The position numbers and the translations under genes were made by a program. Positions 50,348-60,135 of a DNA stretch of 64,000 bases are shown here, piece after piece (the stretch's first letter is position 1; each line of letters begins with the position of its first letter). Below the pieces are notes generated by a model. It saw only the letters and a program-made list of their open reading frames with translations. It was not told the origin of the DNA and ran no database searches. Origin of the DNA: Gaetbulibacter_A sp043876815 (GTDB lineage Bacteria; Bacteroidota; Bacteroidia; Flavobacteriales; Flavobacteriaceae); the NCBI RefSeq assembly GCF_043876815.1, contig NZ_JBAWKA010000003.1:372001-436000 (forward strand). The letters run 5' to 3'.

Positions 50348-52837
50348 ATGGCGAAGAATTTAGTAATCGTAGAGTCACCCGCAAAAGCAAAAACCATTGA
50401 GAAATTTTTAGGAAAAGATTTCAAAGTGGAGTCGAGTTATGGACACATATCCGACCTACCCTCGAAGGAGTTAGGTGTAGATGTTGAAGGTGATTTTAAT
50501 CCGGTTTACGAAGTCTCTAAAGACAAAAAAGCGGTTGTTAAAAAACTAAAAGATCTCGCCAAAAAAGCTGAATTTGTGTGGTTGGCCAGTGATGAAGACC
50601 GGGAAGGAGAAGCTATCGCCTGGCATTTGTTTGAAACCTTAAATCTTGATAAAGATAAAACCAGGCGTATTGTTTTTCATGAGATTACCAAATCAGCAAT
50701 TCAAAAAGCGATCGAAAACCCTCGCGGAATCGATTACGATCTGGTAGATGCGCAGCAAGCACGTCGTGTTCTAGACCGTATCGTGGGTTACGAAATATCA
50801 CCGGTACTCTGGCGTAAGGTAAAAGGAGGCTTGTCGGCAGGTCGTGTACAATCGGTTTCGGTTCGATTGATTGTTGAAAAGGAACGTGAAATTCAGGAAT
50901 TCAAAGCTGAAGCATCCTATCGTATCGATGCCGAATTTTCAAATGAAGAGGGGCAAACCTTTAAGGCTAAATTGCCAAAGAATTTCGCTACCAGAGAAGC
51001 CGCTGAGAAATTTTTAGAAAAAAATGCTCAGGCTAATTTTAAAGTTTCTGATCTTCAAAAAAAGCCGGCTAAAAAATCACCGGCAGCACCATTTACGACG
51101 TCAACCTTACAGCAGGAAGCTTCCAGAAAACTTTATTTTTCAGTGAGCAAAACCATGAATATGGCACAACGCTTATATGAAGCAGGTTTGATCACTTATA
51201 TGAGAACAGATAGTGTAAACTTATCGGATGAAGCCAGAAAGGGTGCTAAAAAGGAGATTGAAAAGGCCTTTGGTTCTGAATATAGCAAGCCGCGTAATTA
51301 TAAAGGTAAATCGAAAGGAGCTCAGGAAGCTCACGAAGCCATTCGACCCACAGATTTTGCAACCCAATCTGTAACTATTGATAGAGATCAGGCACGCTTA
51401 TATGATTTGATCTGGAAACGTTCAATAGCATCGCAAATGAGTGAAGCCGAGTTGGAACGTACCAATGTGAAGATCTCTGCAAACACTCATAATGAAACTT
51501 TTACAGCCAATGGTGAGGTGATTACTTTTGATGGTTTTCTCAAAGTGTATTTAGAAGGTACCGATGATGAGGATGTGGAACAAGAAGGTATGTTACCTGG
51601 AATGAAGGTGAATGAAACCTTGTTGAACAATTACATTTCGGCTACCCAGCGGTATACACGTCCGCCGGCTCGCTACACGGAAGCATCACTAGTAAAGAAA
51701 TTGGAGGAATTAGGTATTGGTCGTCCATCAACATATGCGCCAACCATTTCAACGATTCAAAATCGAAATTATATTGAAAAGGGTAGTGTAGAAGGTGAAG
51801 AACGTGATTATGTTCAAATGACCTTAAAGAATGGCCTTGTTAAAACCAAAACACTGACTGAAAAAGTAGGTTCTGATAAAGGAAAACTGGTACCAACAGA
51901 TATTGGAATGATCGTAACCGACTTTTTGGTCAATCATTTTGATGCGATTTTGGATTATAACTTTACGGCTAAGGTTGAAGAAGATTTTGATAATATAGCG
52001 GAAGGTAAAGAGGATTGGAAAAAAATGATGAAGGACTTCTACAAAGGATTTCATCCCATAGTGGAAGATGTTAAGGAAAATGCTGATAGAGAAACCGGAG
52101 AGCGTGTTTTAGGAAAAGACCCTGAAACCGGTAAACAGGTGAGTGTGCGCTTAGGAAAATTTGGGCCTATGGTACAAATAGGAACTGTTGATGATGATGA
52201 AAAACCACAGTTTGCAAGTTTGAGTCCGGACCAGCAATTGAATACTATAACCTATGAAGAGGCTATGGACCTTTTCAAACTACCAAAAAAACTGGGAACC
52301 TATGAAGATGAGACCGTTGAGGTAAATAATGGGCGTTATGGACCTTATGTGCGCTTTGGGAAAAACTTTGTATCCCTTCCAAAAGGCACCGACCCTTTAA
52401 GTGTGGATTTTGATGAGGCTATGGGTCTTATTAAGGAAAAGCAAAAAGCAGATGCTCCTATATATATGTATGAAGATAAGCCTGTGCAAAAAGGTAAAGG
52501 GCGTTTCGGACCTTATATAAAGTGGAACAACATGTTCATCAATGTGAATAAAAAATATGATTGGGATGATTTATCTGATGAAGATATTGTCGAACTAATT
52601 GAAGATAAAATTCAAAAAGAAAAAGATAAGGTCGTTCAGGATTGGAAAGAAGAAGGCATTCGTATTGAAAAAGCACGTTGGGGAAGACATAACATAATAA
52701 AAGGTAAGACTAAGGTTGAATTAGCCAAAACGGTCGATGTCTCAAAAATGACTTTGGAAAAAGCTAAAGCCTTAATTGAAGCAAAGGCCCCGAAAAAGAA
52801 AGCTTCTAAAAAGAAAAAAACGACCAAAAAGAAATAA
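50348..52837 (+). CDS. topA: DNA topoisomerase I
   Basis: The protein has 829 residues and relaxes negative supercoils. The TOPRIM domain has ESPAKAKTIEKFLG and DEDREGEAIAWHL. The catalytic tyrosine is Tyr284 in GLITYMRTDSVNLS. The C-terminal third lacks zinc-finger cysteines and instead has three RFGPYI-type repeats (GKFGPMVQIG, NGRYGPYVRFG, GRFGPYIKW), followed by a tail of Lys and Ala. This pattern is typical of Bacteroidota TopA. The next gene follows after 153 bases. Confidence 0.97.
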   Translation: MAKNLVIVESPAKAKTIEKFLGKDFKVESSYGHISDLPSKELGVDVEGDFNPVYEVSKDKKAVVKKLKDLAKKAEFVWLASDEDREGEAIAWHLFETLNLDKDKTRRIVFHEITKSAIQKAIENPRGIDYDLVDAQQARRVLDRIVGYEISPVLWRKVKGGLSAGRVQSVSVRLIVEKEREIQEFKAEASYRIDAEFSNEEGQTFKAKLPKNFATREAAEKFLEKNAQANFKVSDLQKKPAKKSPAAPFTTSTLQQEASRKLYFSVSKTMNMAQRLYEAGLITYMRTDSVNLSDEARKGAKKEIEKAFGSEYSKPRNYKGKSKGAQEAHEAIRPTDFATQSVTIDRDQARLYDLIWKRSIASQMSEAELERTNVKISANTHNETFTANGEVITFDGFLKVYLEGTDDEDVEQEGMLPGMKVNETLLNNYISATQRYTRPPARYTEASLVKKLEELGIGRPSTYAPTISTIQNRNYIEKGSVEGEERDYVQMTLKNGLVKTKTLTEKVGSDKGKLVPTDIGMIVTDFLVNHFDAILDYNFTAKVEEDFDNIAEGKEDWKKMMKDFYKGFHPIVEDVKENADRETGERVLGKDPETGKQVSVRLGKFGPMVQIGTVDDDEKPQFASLSPDQQLNTITYEEAMDLFKLPKKLGTYEDETVEVNNGRYGPYVRFGKNFVSLPKGTDPLSVDFDEAMGLIKEKQKADAPIYMYEDKPVQKGKGRFGPYIKWNNMFINVNKKYDWDDLSDEDIVELIEDKIQKEKDKVVQDWKEEGIRIEKARWGRHNIIKGKTKVELAKTVDVSKMTLEKAKALIEAKAPKKKASKKKKTTKKK

Positions 52838-52990
52838 ACCTTTTATTTAACAGGTAAATTTAGGCATGAGATAATGGGTTTTTCATAAAAAAGTGAATTG
52901 CACCGATTATTTTATACTAATGCTAGAGGAAAACTCGTTTATTCTGTGCATATTTGTTTTTGAAGAACTCTTAAATTATCACCTTTTTAA

Positions 52991-54157
52991 ATGGACTTTA
53001 ATTTTCTGTCTCCTGTTTCAGACACTGTTTTGGCCCATAACCAATTGCTGCCCAATCAGGCACTAGGTAAAAAAATTAAAATTCATTCGGCTCAAAACGG
53101 ACTTCCCGATCTAGACGACGTACAAATAGCTATTATTGGTGTACTGGAAAATAGAAACGACCTGAATTACATTGGGGAAGAATTTCAACTTGATACCATC
53201 CGGAAGGCGTTTTATGCTTTGTACCCAGGAAGTTGGAATACCAGTGTAGCCGATCTGGGAGATCTTCATAAGGGAGAGACCGTTGAAGACACCTACTTTG
53301 CTTTAAAAACGGCGGTGAGCTTATTATTAAAGAAATCAATTATACCAATAATATTAGGTGGTTCTCAAGATCTCACTTATGCTAATTATCGTGCCTATGA
53401 TGTGGTGACACCGATGGTCAATATTGTGAATATCGATTCGCGCTTTGATCTGGGCGATTCCAACAGGCCCATTAAAAATACCAGTTTTGTCGGAAAAATT
53501 ATTTTAGACCAACCCTACAATCTATTTAATTATGCTACAATAGGATATCAAACCTATTTTAATGCTCAGGAAGAAATTGATCTTATGGATAGCCTTTATT
53601 TTGAATCGTATCGATTAGGAGAAGTTTCCAAAGATATTACGATTGTAGAGCCTGTACTGCGTGATGCGAATATTGTTAGTGTCGATCTAAGTTCTGTTAA
53701 AAGTGCTGAAGTGAGTTTGAATCAAAAATTTTCACCCAATGGTTTAACCGGGAAAGAAATTTGTGCCATTGCGCGTTATGCCGGTATAAGTAATAAAGTA
53801 TCCTCTTTTGGGATCTATGAATACAAGGCGTCTAAGGATGATGACATAACTGCGATGTTGATAGGGCAAATGCTGTGGTATTTTATAGAGGGTGTAAATT
53901 TTAGAGTTCAGGATGATGATTTTTCGGATGATAAAACTTATCAAAAGTTCATTACACTCGTTGACGACCAGGAACTCATATTTTATAAAAGTAATAAAAC
54001 TGGCCGATGGTGGATTGAAATTCCTTTTTTATCGGAGGTCGATAATAAATTGAAAAGACACACGTTATTACCTTGCATGCATCAAGATTACCTGGACGCC
54101 TGTAAAAACAAGGTTCCTGAGCGGTGGTATAAGGCCATTCAGAAGAATAGCCTTTAG
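52991..54157 (+). CDS. Arginase/ureohydrolase-fold protein with lost metal ligands
   Basis: This 388-residue protein has the arginase-family layout but not the full metal site. GGSQD (residues 123-127) replaces GG[D/G]H[D/S], so His becomes Gln126. NIDSRFD (148-153) replaces DAHxD, so His becomes Arg151 while Asp149 and Asp153 stay. SVDLSS (230-235) keeps Asp232 but has Ser234 in place of the second Asp. Three of six manganese ligands are missing, so it is probably not a working arginase or formimidoylglutamase. It lies directly upstream of gldK in the same direction, which suggests, but does not show, a link to gliding or type IX secretion. Confidence 0.8.
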   Translation: MDFNFLSPVSDTVLAHNQLLPNQALGKKIKIHSAQNGLPDLDDVQIAIIGVLENRNDLNYIGEEFQLDTIRKAFYALYPGSWNTSVADLGDLHKGETVEDTYFALKTAVSLLLKKSIIPIILGGSQDLTYANYRAYDVVTPMVNIVNIDSRFDLGDSNRPIKNTSFVGKIILDQPYNLFNYATIGYQTYFNAQEEIDLMDSLYFESYRLGEVSKDITIVEPVLRDANIVSVDLSSVKSAEVSLNQKFSPNGLTGKEICAIARYAGISNKVSSFGIYEYKASKDDDITAMLIGQMLWYFIEGVNFRVQDDDFSDDKTYQKFITLVDDQELIFYKSNKTGRWWIEIPFLSEVDNKLKRHTLLPCMHQDYLDACKNKVPERWYKAIQKNSL

Positions 54158-54239
54158 CATTTAGGACAGATGAAAAGGCGCTTTTTATCGGTGAAATGCC
54201 TAATTTTTACGATGAAATGTCATTTTTTTAGATAAAAAG

Positions 54240-54270
54240 TTGTTTTTTCGAAAATATATAAATATGTTTA
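54240..54270 (+). promoter_or_regulatory. Probable gldKLMN promoter
   Basis: TTG at 54240-54242 and TATGTTTA at 54263-54270 are 20 bases apart. The -7 box differs from TAnnTTTG only in its last base. The transcript would start near 54277 and have a leader of about 37 bases. Confidence 0.5.
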
Positions 54271-54313
54271 CGCTCTCAAATTTAAAACTTAACTAATTAA
54301 CCTCGAGTTTTCT

Positions 54314-55678
54314 ATGGATATGAAGAAGTTTATATTATTAACCACGGCATTAACACTAATGATGAGTTGTGGCTCTAAAGACAAGGGCGAACTTGTCGGT
54401 GTTCAAGGGAAGAAATGGCACCCCGAAAAACCTTATGGTATGGAATTGATACCTGGTGGTTCCTTTATAATGGGAAAAGCAGATGATGATCTGGCTGGTA
54501 TTCAAGATGCCACATCAAAAACAGTTACTGTAAGAGCCTTTTATATGGATGAAACCGAAATTACAAATAGCGAATACCGCCAATTTGTAAATTGGGTAAG
54601 AGATTCCATATTAAGAACCAAATTAGCAATTCTTGCTGACGAAGTTGGAAAAACACCTGATGATGGAGGTATTGGTGAATATGCATTTAAAGATGCTGAT
54701 ACCGCTAATATGTCTGTTTACGAAAAGTATATGTTTGAAAACTATACTGGTTTAGGTCCAACAGGATACGAAGGACGAAAGCTAAATAAAGACATTGATT
54801 TAGTTTTTGATACTGAGGATTATCCAGACGAGTATTATACTGAAGTTATGGATACCATGTATTTACCTTTGGAGGAATCCTACAATGGTCAGCGTACTTG
54901 GGATGTGAAAAAATTCAAATTCCAGTATAATTATATGGATATCCAGGAAGCAGCTAAACATAGAGGTATAGCTCGGAAAGATGTTGTTAGAAAAGAAGAA
55001 GTTGAGGTTTATCCGGATACCACAGTGTGGATCAGAGATTTTGCCTACTCATATAATGAGCCGATGCACAACGATTATTTCTGGCATGATGCTTACAGTG
55101 AATATCCTGTAGTTGGAATTACCTGGAAACAAGCCAAAGCTTTTTGCGAATGGAGAACAATCAATAAAAACTCGTATCAAAAATCCAGAAAAGGTGCTGC
55201 GTTAGTGAATAGATTCAGATTACCTTCTGAAGCCGAGTGGGAATATGCTGCTCGTGGCGGATTAGAAGCTGCAACTTACCCTTGGGGTGGTCCTTATACG
55301 AAAAGTGACAGAGGTTGCTTTATGGCAAACTTTAAGCCTGTTCGTGGAGATTATGCGGCAGACGAGGCACTTTATACTGTAGAAGCGAAATCTTATGAGC
55401 CAAATGATTATAATCTTTATAACATGGCTGGTAACGTATCTGAATGGGTAAATGCATCTTACGATCCGGGATCATATGAATTTACATCAACGATCAATCC
55501 AAATTTAAACGATCCAAATAATACCCGTAAAGTAGTACGTGGGGGATCATGGAAAGATGTGGCTTACTATTTACAAGTAAGTACCAGGGATTACGAATAT
55601 GCTGATTCAGCGCGAAGCTATATCGGATTTAGAACTGTTCAAGATTACATGGGGACTAAAGTAACGAGCAGTAAATAA
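54314..55678 (+). CDS. gldK: Type IX secretion / gliding lipoprotein GldK
   Basis: This protein of 454 residues begins with a lipoprotein signal (MDMKKFILLTTALTLMMSC), with lipid on Cys19. A formylglycine-generating-enzyme-like domain fills most of it: MELIPGGSFIMGKADDD, FYMDETEITNSEYRQF, RLPSEAEWEYAARGG and YNMAGNVSEWV. With GldN it forms the periplasmic ring of the T9SS under the outer membrane, attached by the lipid. It is the first of gldK-gldL-gldM-gldN. A start at the third codon (ATG 54320) is also possible. There is no close terminator upstream. Confidence 0.96.
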   Translation: MDMKKFILLTTALTLMMSCGSKDKGELVGVQGKKWHPEKPYGMELIPGGSFIMGKADDDLAGIQDATSKTVTVRAFYMDETEITNSEYRQFVNWVRDSILRTKLAILADEVGKTPDDGGIGEYAFKDADTANMSVYEKYMFENYTGLGPTGYEGRKLNKDIDLVFDTEDYPDEYYTEVMDTMYLPLEESYNGQRTWDVKKFKFQYNYMDIQEAAKHRGIARKDVVRKEEVEVYPDTTVWIRDFAYSYNEPMHNDYFWHDAYSEYPVVGITWKQAKAFCEWRTINKNSYQKSRKGAALVNRFRLPSEAEWEYAARGGLEAATYPWGGPYTKSDRGCFMANFKPVRGDYAADEALYTVEAKSYEPNDYNLYNMAGNVSEWVNASYDPGSYEFTSTINPNLNDPNNTRKVVRGGSWKDVAYYLQVSTRDYEYADSARSYIGFRTVQDYMGTKVTSSK

Positions 55679-55758
55679 AAACAATGAATATTTATCAAAT
55701 CAATTATTATACTATTAACCTACTAAGTAACTAGATTACTTATTTAAAAACCAAAATT

Positions 55759-56394
55759 ATGGCACAGTCAAAAGTAAACAAGAAGTTCATGAATATGGCT
55801 TACGGATTAGGAGCAGCAATCGTAATCGTAGGTGCATTATTTAAAATCACTCATTTTGAAATTGGACCCTTAACAGGTAACGTGATGTTAACCATTGGTC
55901 TTGTAACTGAAGCAATTATTTTCGCTTTATCAGCTTTCGAACCGGTAAGCGACGATCTAGATTGGTCTTTAGTTTATCCTGAATTAGCTGGTGGACAAGG
56001 TACTAAAAGAGAAAAGAAAGAATCTCCAGAAGGTCTTTTATCTAAGAAATTAGATGATTTATTAAAAGAAGCGAAAATTGACGGTGAACTTATGGCAAGT
56101 TTGGGAGACAGCATCAAAAATTTTGAAGGTGCTGCTAAAAATATGTCATCAACAGTTGATTCTATTGAAGCTTCCAAGAAGTACGGTGAAGAATTATCTT
56201 TAGCCGCAGCTCAAATGGAGTCTTTAAACAGCTTATACAAAGTACAGTTAGAAAGCATCAACAAGCAGGCTACTATCAATGAGGAGTCTATTGAAAATGC
56301 TGCTAAATTAAAAGAACAAATGCAATCTTTGGCGTCTAATTTATCATCATTAAATGGTGTATATGGCGGTATGTTATCTGCAATGAGCAAATAA
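55759..56394 (+). CDS. gldL: Type IX secretion motor protein GldL
   Basis: The protein has 211 residues. Two membrane helices lie near residues 15-30 (YGLGAAIVIVGALFKI) and 42-60 (MLTIGLVTEAIIFALSAF). The glutamate in the second, Glu51, corresponds to the residue thought to carry protons through the motor. A cytoplasmic coiled-coil tail follows. With GldM it makes the inner-membrane motor that drives secretion and gliding. It follows gldK after 80 bases, with a small inverted repeat TAAGTAA/TTACTTA at 55724-55742 in between. Confidence 0.96.
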   Translation: MAQSKVNKKFMNMAYGLGAAIVIVGALFKITHFEIGPLTGNVMLTIGLVTEAIIFALSAFEPVSDDLDWSLVYPELAGGQGTKREKKESPEGLLSKKLDDLLKEAKIDGELMASLGDSIKNFEGAAKNMSSTVDSIEASKKYGEELSLAAAQMESLNSLYKVQLESINKQATINEESIENAAKLKEQMQSLASNLSSLNGVYGGMLSAMSK

Positions 56395-56442
56395 TTAGGA
56401 GGTAATAATCCCAAATTAATTAACCAAAAACCTAATTAGAAA

Positions 56443-58005
56443 ATGGCAGCAAATAATTTATCACCAAGACAAAAGATGATTAATCTGATGTATTTAATCT
56501 TCATTGCGATGTTAGCATTAAATATGTCGAAAGAAGTGCTTTCAGCCTTCGGATTAATGAATGAAAAGCTTACGGAATCTAACCAGTCCGCTACAGTTCG
56601 AAATGAGAACTTTATGGCGAGTTTAGAAACCAAAGCTAACGACCAACCCGAGAAGTATGTGCCTTTAAAAGCGAAGGCAGATCAGATACACGAATTAGCT
56701 ACGAATTTTAACACTTATTTACAGAAATTAAAAAGTGATATGACGGCTAAGATCGATGATCCTACAGATTATGAGATCATGGATAAAGGTGATTATCTGG
56801 ATGAGAACTTCTTCAAGGGCGACAAACTTAAGCCGGAAGGTGAAGAGTTTTTAAAGCAAATGAAAACCTTTAGAGAAGGTGTCGCTGAGATCTTAAAAGA
56901 TGAGCCTGGTATGCAGAGCATCATTAAGGATGTTAATGAAAAATTCGGTACAGAACCTGAAACAAACAGAGATGGTATCAAGATCGACTGGTTAGATTAC
57001 CACTACAAAGGATTTCCTTTGGTGGCCTCATTAACTAAAATGACCCAATTACAAGCAGATGTTAAAACCACTGAATCAGAGGTATTATCATCTATGTTAC
57101 AAGGAACGCTTTCACAGCAGGTTTCTATGACCAACTATACAACTTTGATGGAAACATCTAAATCGGCTTACTTTAACGGTGAGCAGTTTGATGGACAAAT
57201 TGTATTAGGTCGTACTGATAACACCACCGTTCCTAAACGTGTAGAGTTAACCTTAGATGGTAGAGAACTTAAAGAAGATCAATACGAAATTAAAGATGGT
57301 AAGGTGCAACTGAAAGTTGGTACCGGAAGTGTTGGAGAACACACTATTGAAGGAAAATTGATTTTCGGTGAAGAAGGTGAGGAAGTTGAAGTTCCTGTAA
57401 AGCAATCGTTTGCTACTGTAGCTAAACCAAATGCAGCAACTATTTCTGCTGATAAAATGAATGTGGTATACCGTGGTGTTAAAAACCCAATGACTATTTC
57501 ATTCGCCGGTATCCCTGATAATAAAGTAAATGCAAACGCACAAGGTTTAAGCAGAGCTGGAGGAAGTAGATACGTTATGGATGCAACGAATATCAAAGGT
57601 CGTGAAGTAACTATAAACGTCTCTGGTAGTTTGCCAGACGGAAAACGTGTAGGCGATAGCAAAACCTTCCGAATTAAAGATTTACCAAAACCAACCGGTA
57701 CGGTAAGAGGTGAAGATGGTGCTGTCAAAATGCAACGTAACAGTTTAGAGATATCTACTATAGGTGCTAAGTTTGATGATTTCGATTTCGAATTACCATT
57801 ACGTGTAACAGGATTCAAATTTAAAGTGCCAGGTCAGCCTACTATCAGTGTAGACGGTAGTAAACTGGATAGCAGAGCAAAAGCGGCATTGCTTAAAGCA
57901 AAACGTGGATCGGATGTTACCATCTTTGATATTGAAGCGAAAGCCACTGGTGTTAGTGTGATCCTTAAAAAGGTATCGCCAATCATCATCGAGCTTACAA
58001 ACTAA
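56443..58005 (+). CDS. gldM: Type IX secretion motor protein GldM
   Basis: The protein has 520 residues. A single N-terminal membrane segment (MINLMYLIFIAMLALNMSKE) with a preceding Arg anchors it next to GldL. The large periplasmic part, made of a helical and three beta domains in the known structure, reaches towards the GldK-GldN ring. RYVMDATNIKGREVTINV and VTGFKFKVPGQPTISVDG lie in the distal beta domains. The gene follows gldL by 48 bases and is followed by a spacer with stem-loops. Confidence 0.96.
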   Translation: MAANNLSPRQKMINLMYLIFIAMLALNMSKEVLSAFGLMNEKLTESNQSATVRNENFMASLETKANDQPEKYVPLKAKADQIHELATNFNTYLQKLKSDMTAKIDDPTDYEIMDKGDYLDENFFKGDKLKPEGEEFLKQMKTFREGVAEILKDEPGMQSIIKDVNEKFGTEPETNRDGIKIDWLDYHYKGFPLVASLTKMTQLQADVKTTESEVLSSMLQGTLSQQVSMTNYTTLMETSKSAYFNGEQFDGQIVLGRTDNTTVPKRVELTLDGRELKEDQYEIKDGKVQLKVGTGSVGEHTIEGKLIFGEEGEEVEVPVKQSFATVAKPNAATISADKMNVVYRGVKNPMTISFAGIPDNKVNANAQGLSRAGGSRYVMDATNIKGREVTINVSGSLPDGKRVGDSKTFRIKDLPKPTGTVRGEDGAVKMQRNSLEISTIGAKFDDFDFELPLRVTGFKFKVPGQPTISVDGSKLDSRAKAALLKAKRGSDVTIFDIEAKATGVSVILKKVSPIIIELTN

Positions 58006-58031
58006 GAATTCTATTAGTATAGAAACATAAA

Positions 58032-58085
58032 AACATCCATGGTTTTTGGACAGGAAACTATGGATGTTATACCGAAATTTTTCGG
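58032..58085 (+). other. Two stem-loops in the gldM-gldN spacer
   Basis: AACATCCATGGTTT (58032-58045) pairs with AAACTATGGATGTT (58055-58068) over 14 positions with one G-U. A second hairpin, CCGAAA to TTTCGG (58072-58085), follows. No T-run comes directly after the first stem. They may control the ratio of GldN to the motor proteins or protect the mRNA. Confidence 0.5.
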
Positions 58086-58114
58086 TAAATGATATAAATA
58101 ATAAATTTAAGCAC

Positions 58115-59005
58115 ATGAAACTTAGACATTTCTTATTAACACTTTCAACTGTATTTACAGTGTCTGCGATGTTTGGCCAGGCCAATATCCTTAACGCCAA
58201 GAGTCCTCAGGAAATTGGGGTAAGAACGGCGGCTCAAATTGCTGTTGATAATGATAAACCATTGGAATATGGTTATGTAGACGACAGAGATATCTTATAT
58301 TCTAAAATGGTTTGGGAAAAAATTGTTTTAGATGAGCGCGCTAATTTCCCGCTGTATTATCCAATTGACACGAATAATATTGGAAGTAACAGACGTTCGT
58401 TATATGATGTGCTTATGAAGAATATCAAGAACGGAAGAATCAAAAATATTTATGATGATTCTTACTTCAACGGAAAGCGTACTTTGAAGGATATTGAATT
58501 TGCACTTGTAAAAACAGATACCACAGAACTAGGTATTGAGCAATTGAATGCCGGTGAAGAATTATCTGCTGAATATATCGACAGACGAGAACTCACCGCT
58601 GCAGACATTAAAGAATATCGTATCAAAGGACTTTGGTATTTCGATAAGCGCCAAGCAGAATTGAAATATCGCTTGTTAGCCATCGCTCCTGTAGCACCAG
58701 ACGTGAATTTTATTGATTCCGATCAACCTGACTTAGTGCCTTTATTTTGGATATTTTTTCCAGATGCCAGAGAGGTGTTACACGAAGCTAAGGCCTTTAA
58801 CAATCAAAACAGTTCAATGCCGTTCTCCTTTGACCATCTTTTGAATTCAAGACGTTTTCAATCGTATATTTATAAGGAAGAAAACACGCAAGGCGATCGT
58901 GCTATTAACGAGTACGTCGCAGACAATGCGCTGATGCAATTACTTGAATCAGAACGCATAAAAGATAGAATCAGAGATTTTGAATTAGATATGTGGACAT
59001 ACTAA
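58115..59005 (+). CDS. gldN: Type IX secretion / gliding protein GldN
   Basis: The protein has 296 residues from ATG 58115, the start of a good signal peptide (MKLRHFLLTLSTVFTVSAMFGQ). A frame open to 58046 runs through the hairpins of the spacer and is rejected. The mature protein has VDDRDILYSKMVWEKIVLDE and RIKGLWYFDKRQAELKYRL, both characteristic of GldN. It forms the periplasmic ring of T9SS together with GldK. It is the last gene of the cluster and is followed by a strong terminator. Confidence 0.95.
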   Translation: MKLRHFLLTLSTVFTVSAMFGQANILNAKSPQEIGVRTAAQIAVDNDKPLEYGYVDDRDILYSKMVWEKIVLDERANFPLYYPIDTNNIGSNRRSLYDVLMKNIKNGRIKNIYDDSYFNGKRTLKDIEFALVKTDTTELGIEQLNAGEELSAEYIDRRELTAADIKEYRIKGLWYFDKRQAELKYRLLAIAPVAPDVNFIDSDQPDLVPLFWIFFPDAREVLHEAKAFNNQNSSMPFSFDHLLNSRRFQSYIYKEENTQGDRAINEYVADNALMQLLESERIKDRIRDFELDMWTY

Positions 59006-59030
59006 TTCTTTATCTGACCTAAAATATCTA

Positions 59031-59060
59031 AAACGCCCATGGAAACATGGGCGTTTTTTT
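59031..59060 (+). terminator. Terminator of the gldKLMN operon
   Basis: AAACGCCCATG (59031-59041) and CATGGGCGTTT (59046-59056) form an 11-pair stem closed by GAAA, followed by a T-run to 59060. It lies 25 bases after the gldN stop. Confidence 0.9.
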
Positions 59061-59088
59061 ATTTAATTTCTAATTATCTTCGTGCTCT

Positions 59089-60132
59089 ATGAATGTGGAT
59101 TACATTATTGTGGGATCCGGTTTGGCCGGGATTAGTTTTTGCGAGCAACTTGTTACCCATAACAAACGATTTGTGGTATTCGATAATTCCTCGCAGCAAT
59201 CGTCATTAGTTGCGGGAGGGGTTTACAACCCCGTGGTATTAAAACGCTTTACACCGGTTTGGAAATGTGATGAACAATTACCTCTGGCTATGAGGCAATA
59301 TGCCAGGTTGGAAGTTGCCCTCGGGGTGAAATTGGATTATAAAATTCCTGTGTACCGTAAATTTGCATCTCTTGAAGAACAAAACAATTGGTTCACAGCT
59401 TCGGATAACCCTGGGCTTTCTGCTTATCTTTCAACCAGCATAGAAAAAAACACGAACCAACATATTTTGGCGCCCTATGGTTATGGTAAAGTACTTCATT
59501 CCGGGCGGATTGATGTAAAAACCCTGGTTAATGCGTATAAAAAACACCTTTTAGATCAGGGAATGATCGTTGAAAAAGCCTTCGATTATGATCAATTAAT
59601 AACTGAAGACGCTACTTTAAAATATCAGGACATCGTGGCAAAACATATCGTTTTTGCGGAAGGTTTTGGTTTTAAAAAGAATAAATTCTTTGAAAAACTA
59701 CCAATTTCTGGAACAAAAGGGGAACATTTAACCATTCATTCACCAGAACTTAAATTAAACGGGATATTAAAGTCTGGCGTGTTTCTTATTCCAATTGAAA
59801 ACGATCATTACATTGTAGGTGCTACCTATAATAGGGAAGATAAAACCCATGAGGTAACCGAAGCTGCGAAACAAAGTTTATTGAAAAAACTAGATACACT
59901 CATTACCTGTCCGTATAAGGTGGTAGATCAGTCTGCTGGAATACGGCCTACAGTAAAAGATCGCCGGCCTTTAGTTGGCGAACATTATCGTTTAAAAAAT
60001 CATTTTATTCTAAACGGATTGGGATCTCGTGGTGTTATGATTGGACCCTACGCGGCAGATAAGCTTTTTCAATATATAGAAAATAATGTCCCGCTGGATA
60101 AGGAGATCGATTGTAATCGTTTTGATTATTAA
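59089..60132 (+). CDS. FAD-dependent oxidoreductase of the D-amino-acid oxidase family
   Basis: The protein has 347 residues. The N-terminus has the FAD-binding motif DYIIVGSGLAGISFCEQL, and the C-terminal part has QSAGIRPTVKDRRPLVGEH and LNGLGSRGVMIGPYAADKL, typical for the DAO family. It probably oxidises an amino acid or a similar amine, but the substrate cannot be read from the sequence. It follows the gldKLMN terminator and converges with a DUF983 gene with a three-base gap. Confidence 0.85.
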   Translation: MNVDYIIVGSGLAGISFCEQLVTHNKRFVVFDNSSQQSSLVAGGVYNPVVLKRFTPVWKCDEQLPLAMRQYARLEVALGVKLDYKIPVYRKFASLEEQNNWFTASDNPGLSAYLSTSIEKNTNQHILAPYGYGKVLHSGRIDVKTLVNAYKKHLLDQGMIVEKAFDYDQLITEDATLKYQDIVAKHIVFAEGFGFKKNKFFEKLPISGTKGEHLTIHSPELKLNGILKSGVFLIPIENDHYIVGATYNREDKTHEVTEAAKQSLLKKLDTLITCPYKVVDQSAGIRPTVKDRRPLVGEHYRLKNHFILNGLGSRGVMIGPYAADKLFQYIENNVPLDKEIDCNRFDY

Positions 60133-60135
60133 ATC

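Noticed and set aside
54158..54240. A terminator between the pseudo-arginase gene and gldK
   Set aside because: CATTT/AAATG near 54160-54195 can pair only weakly and no T-run lies at the right place, so read-through is possible.
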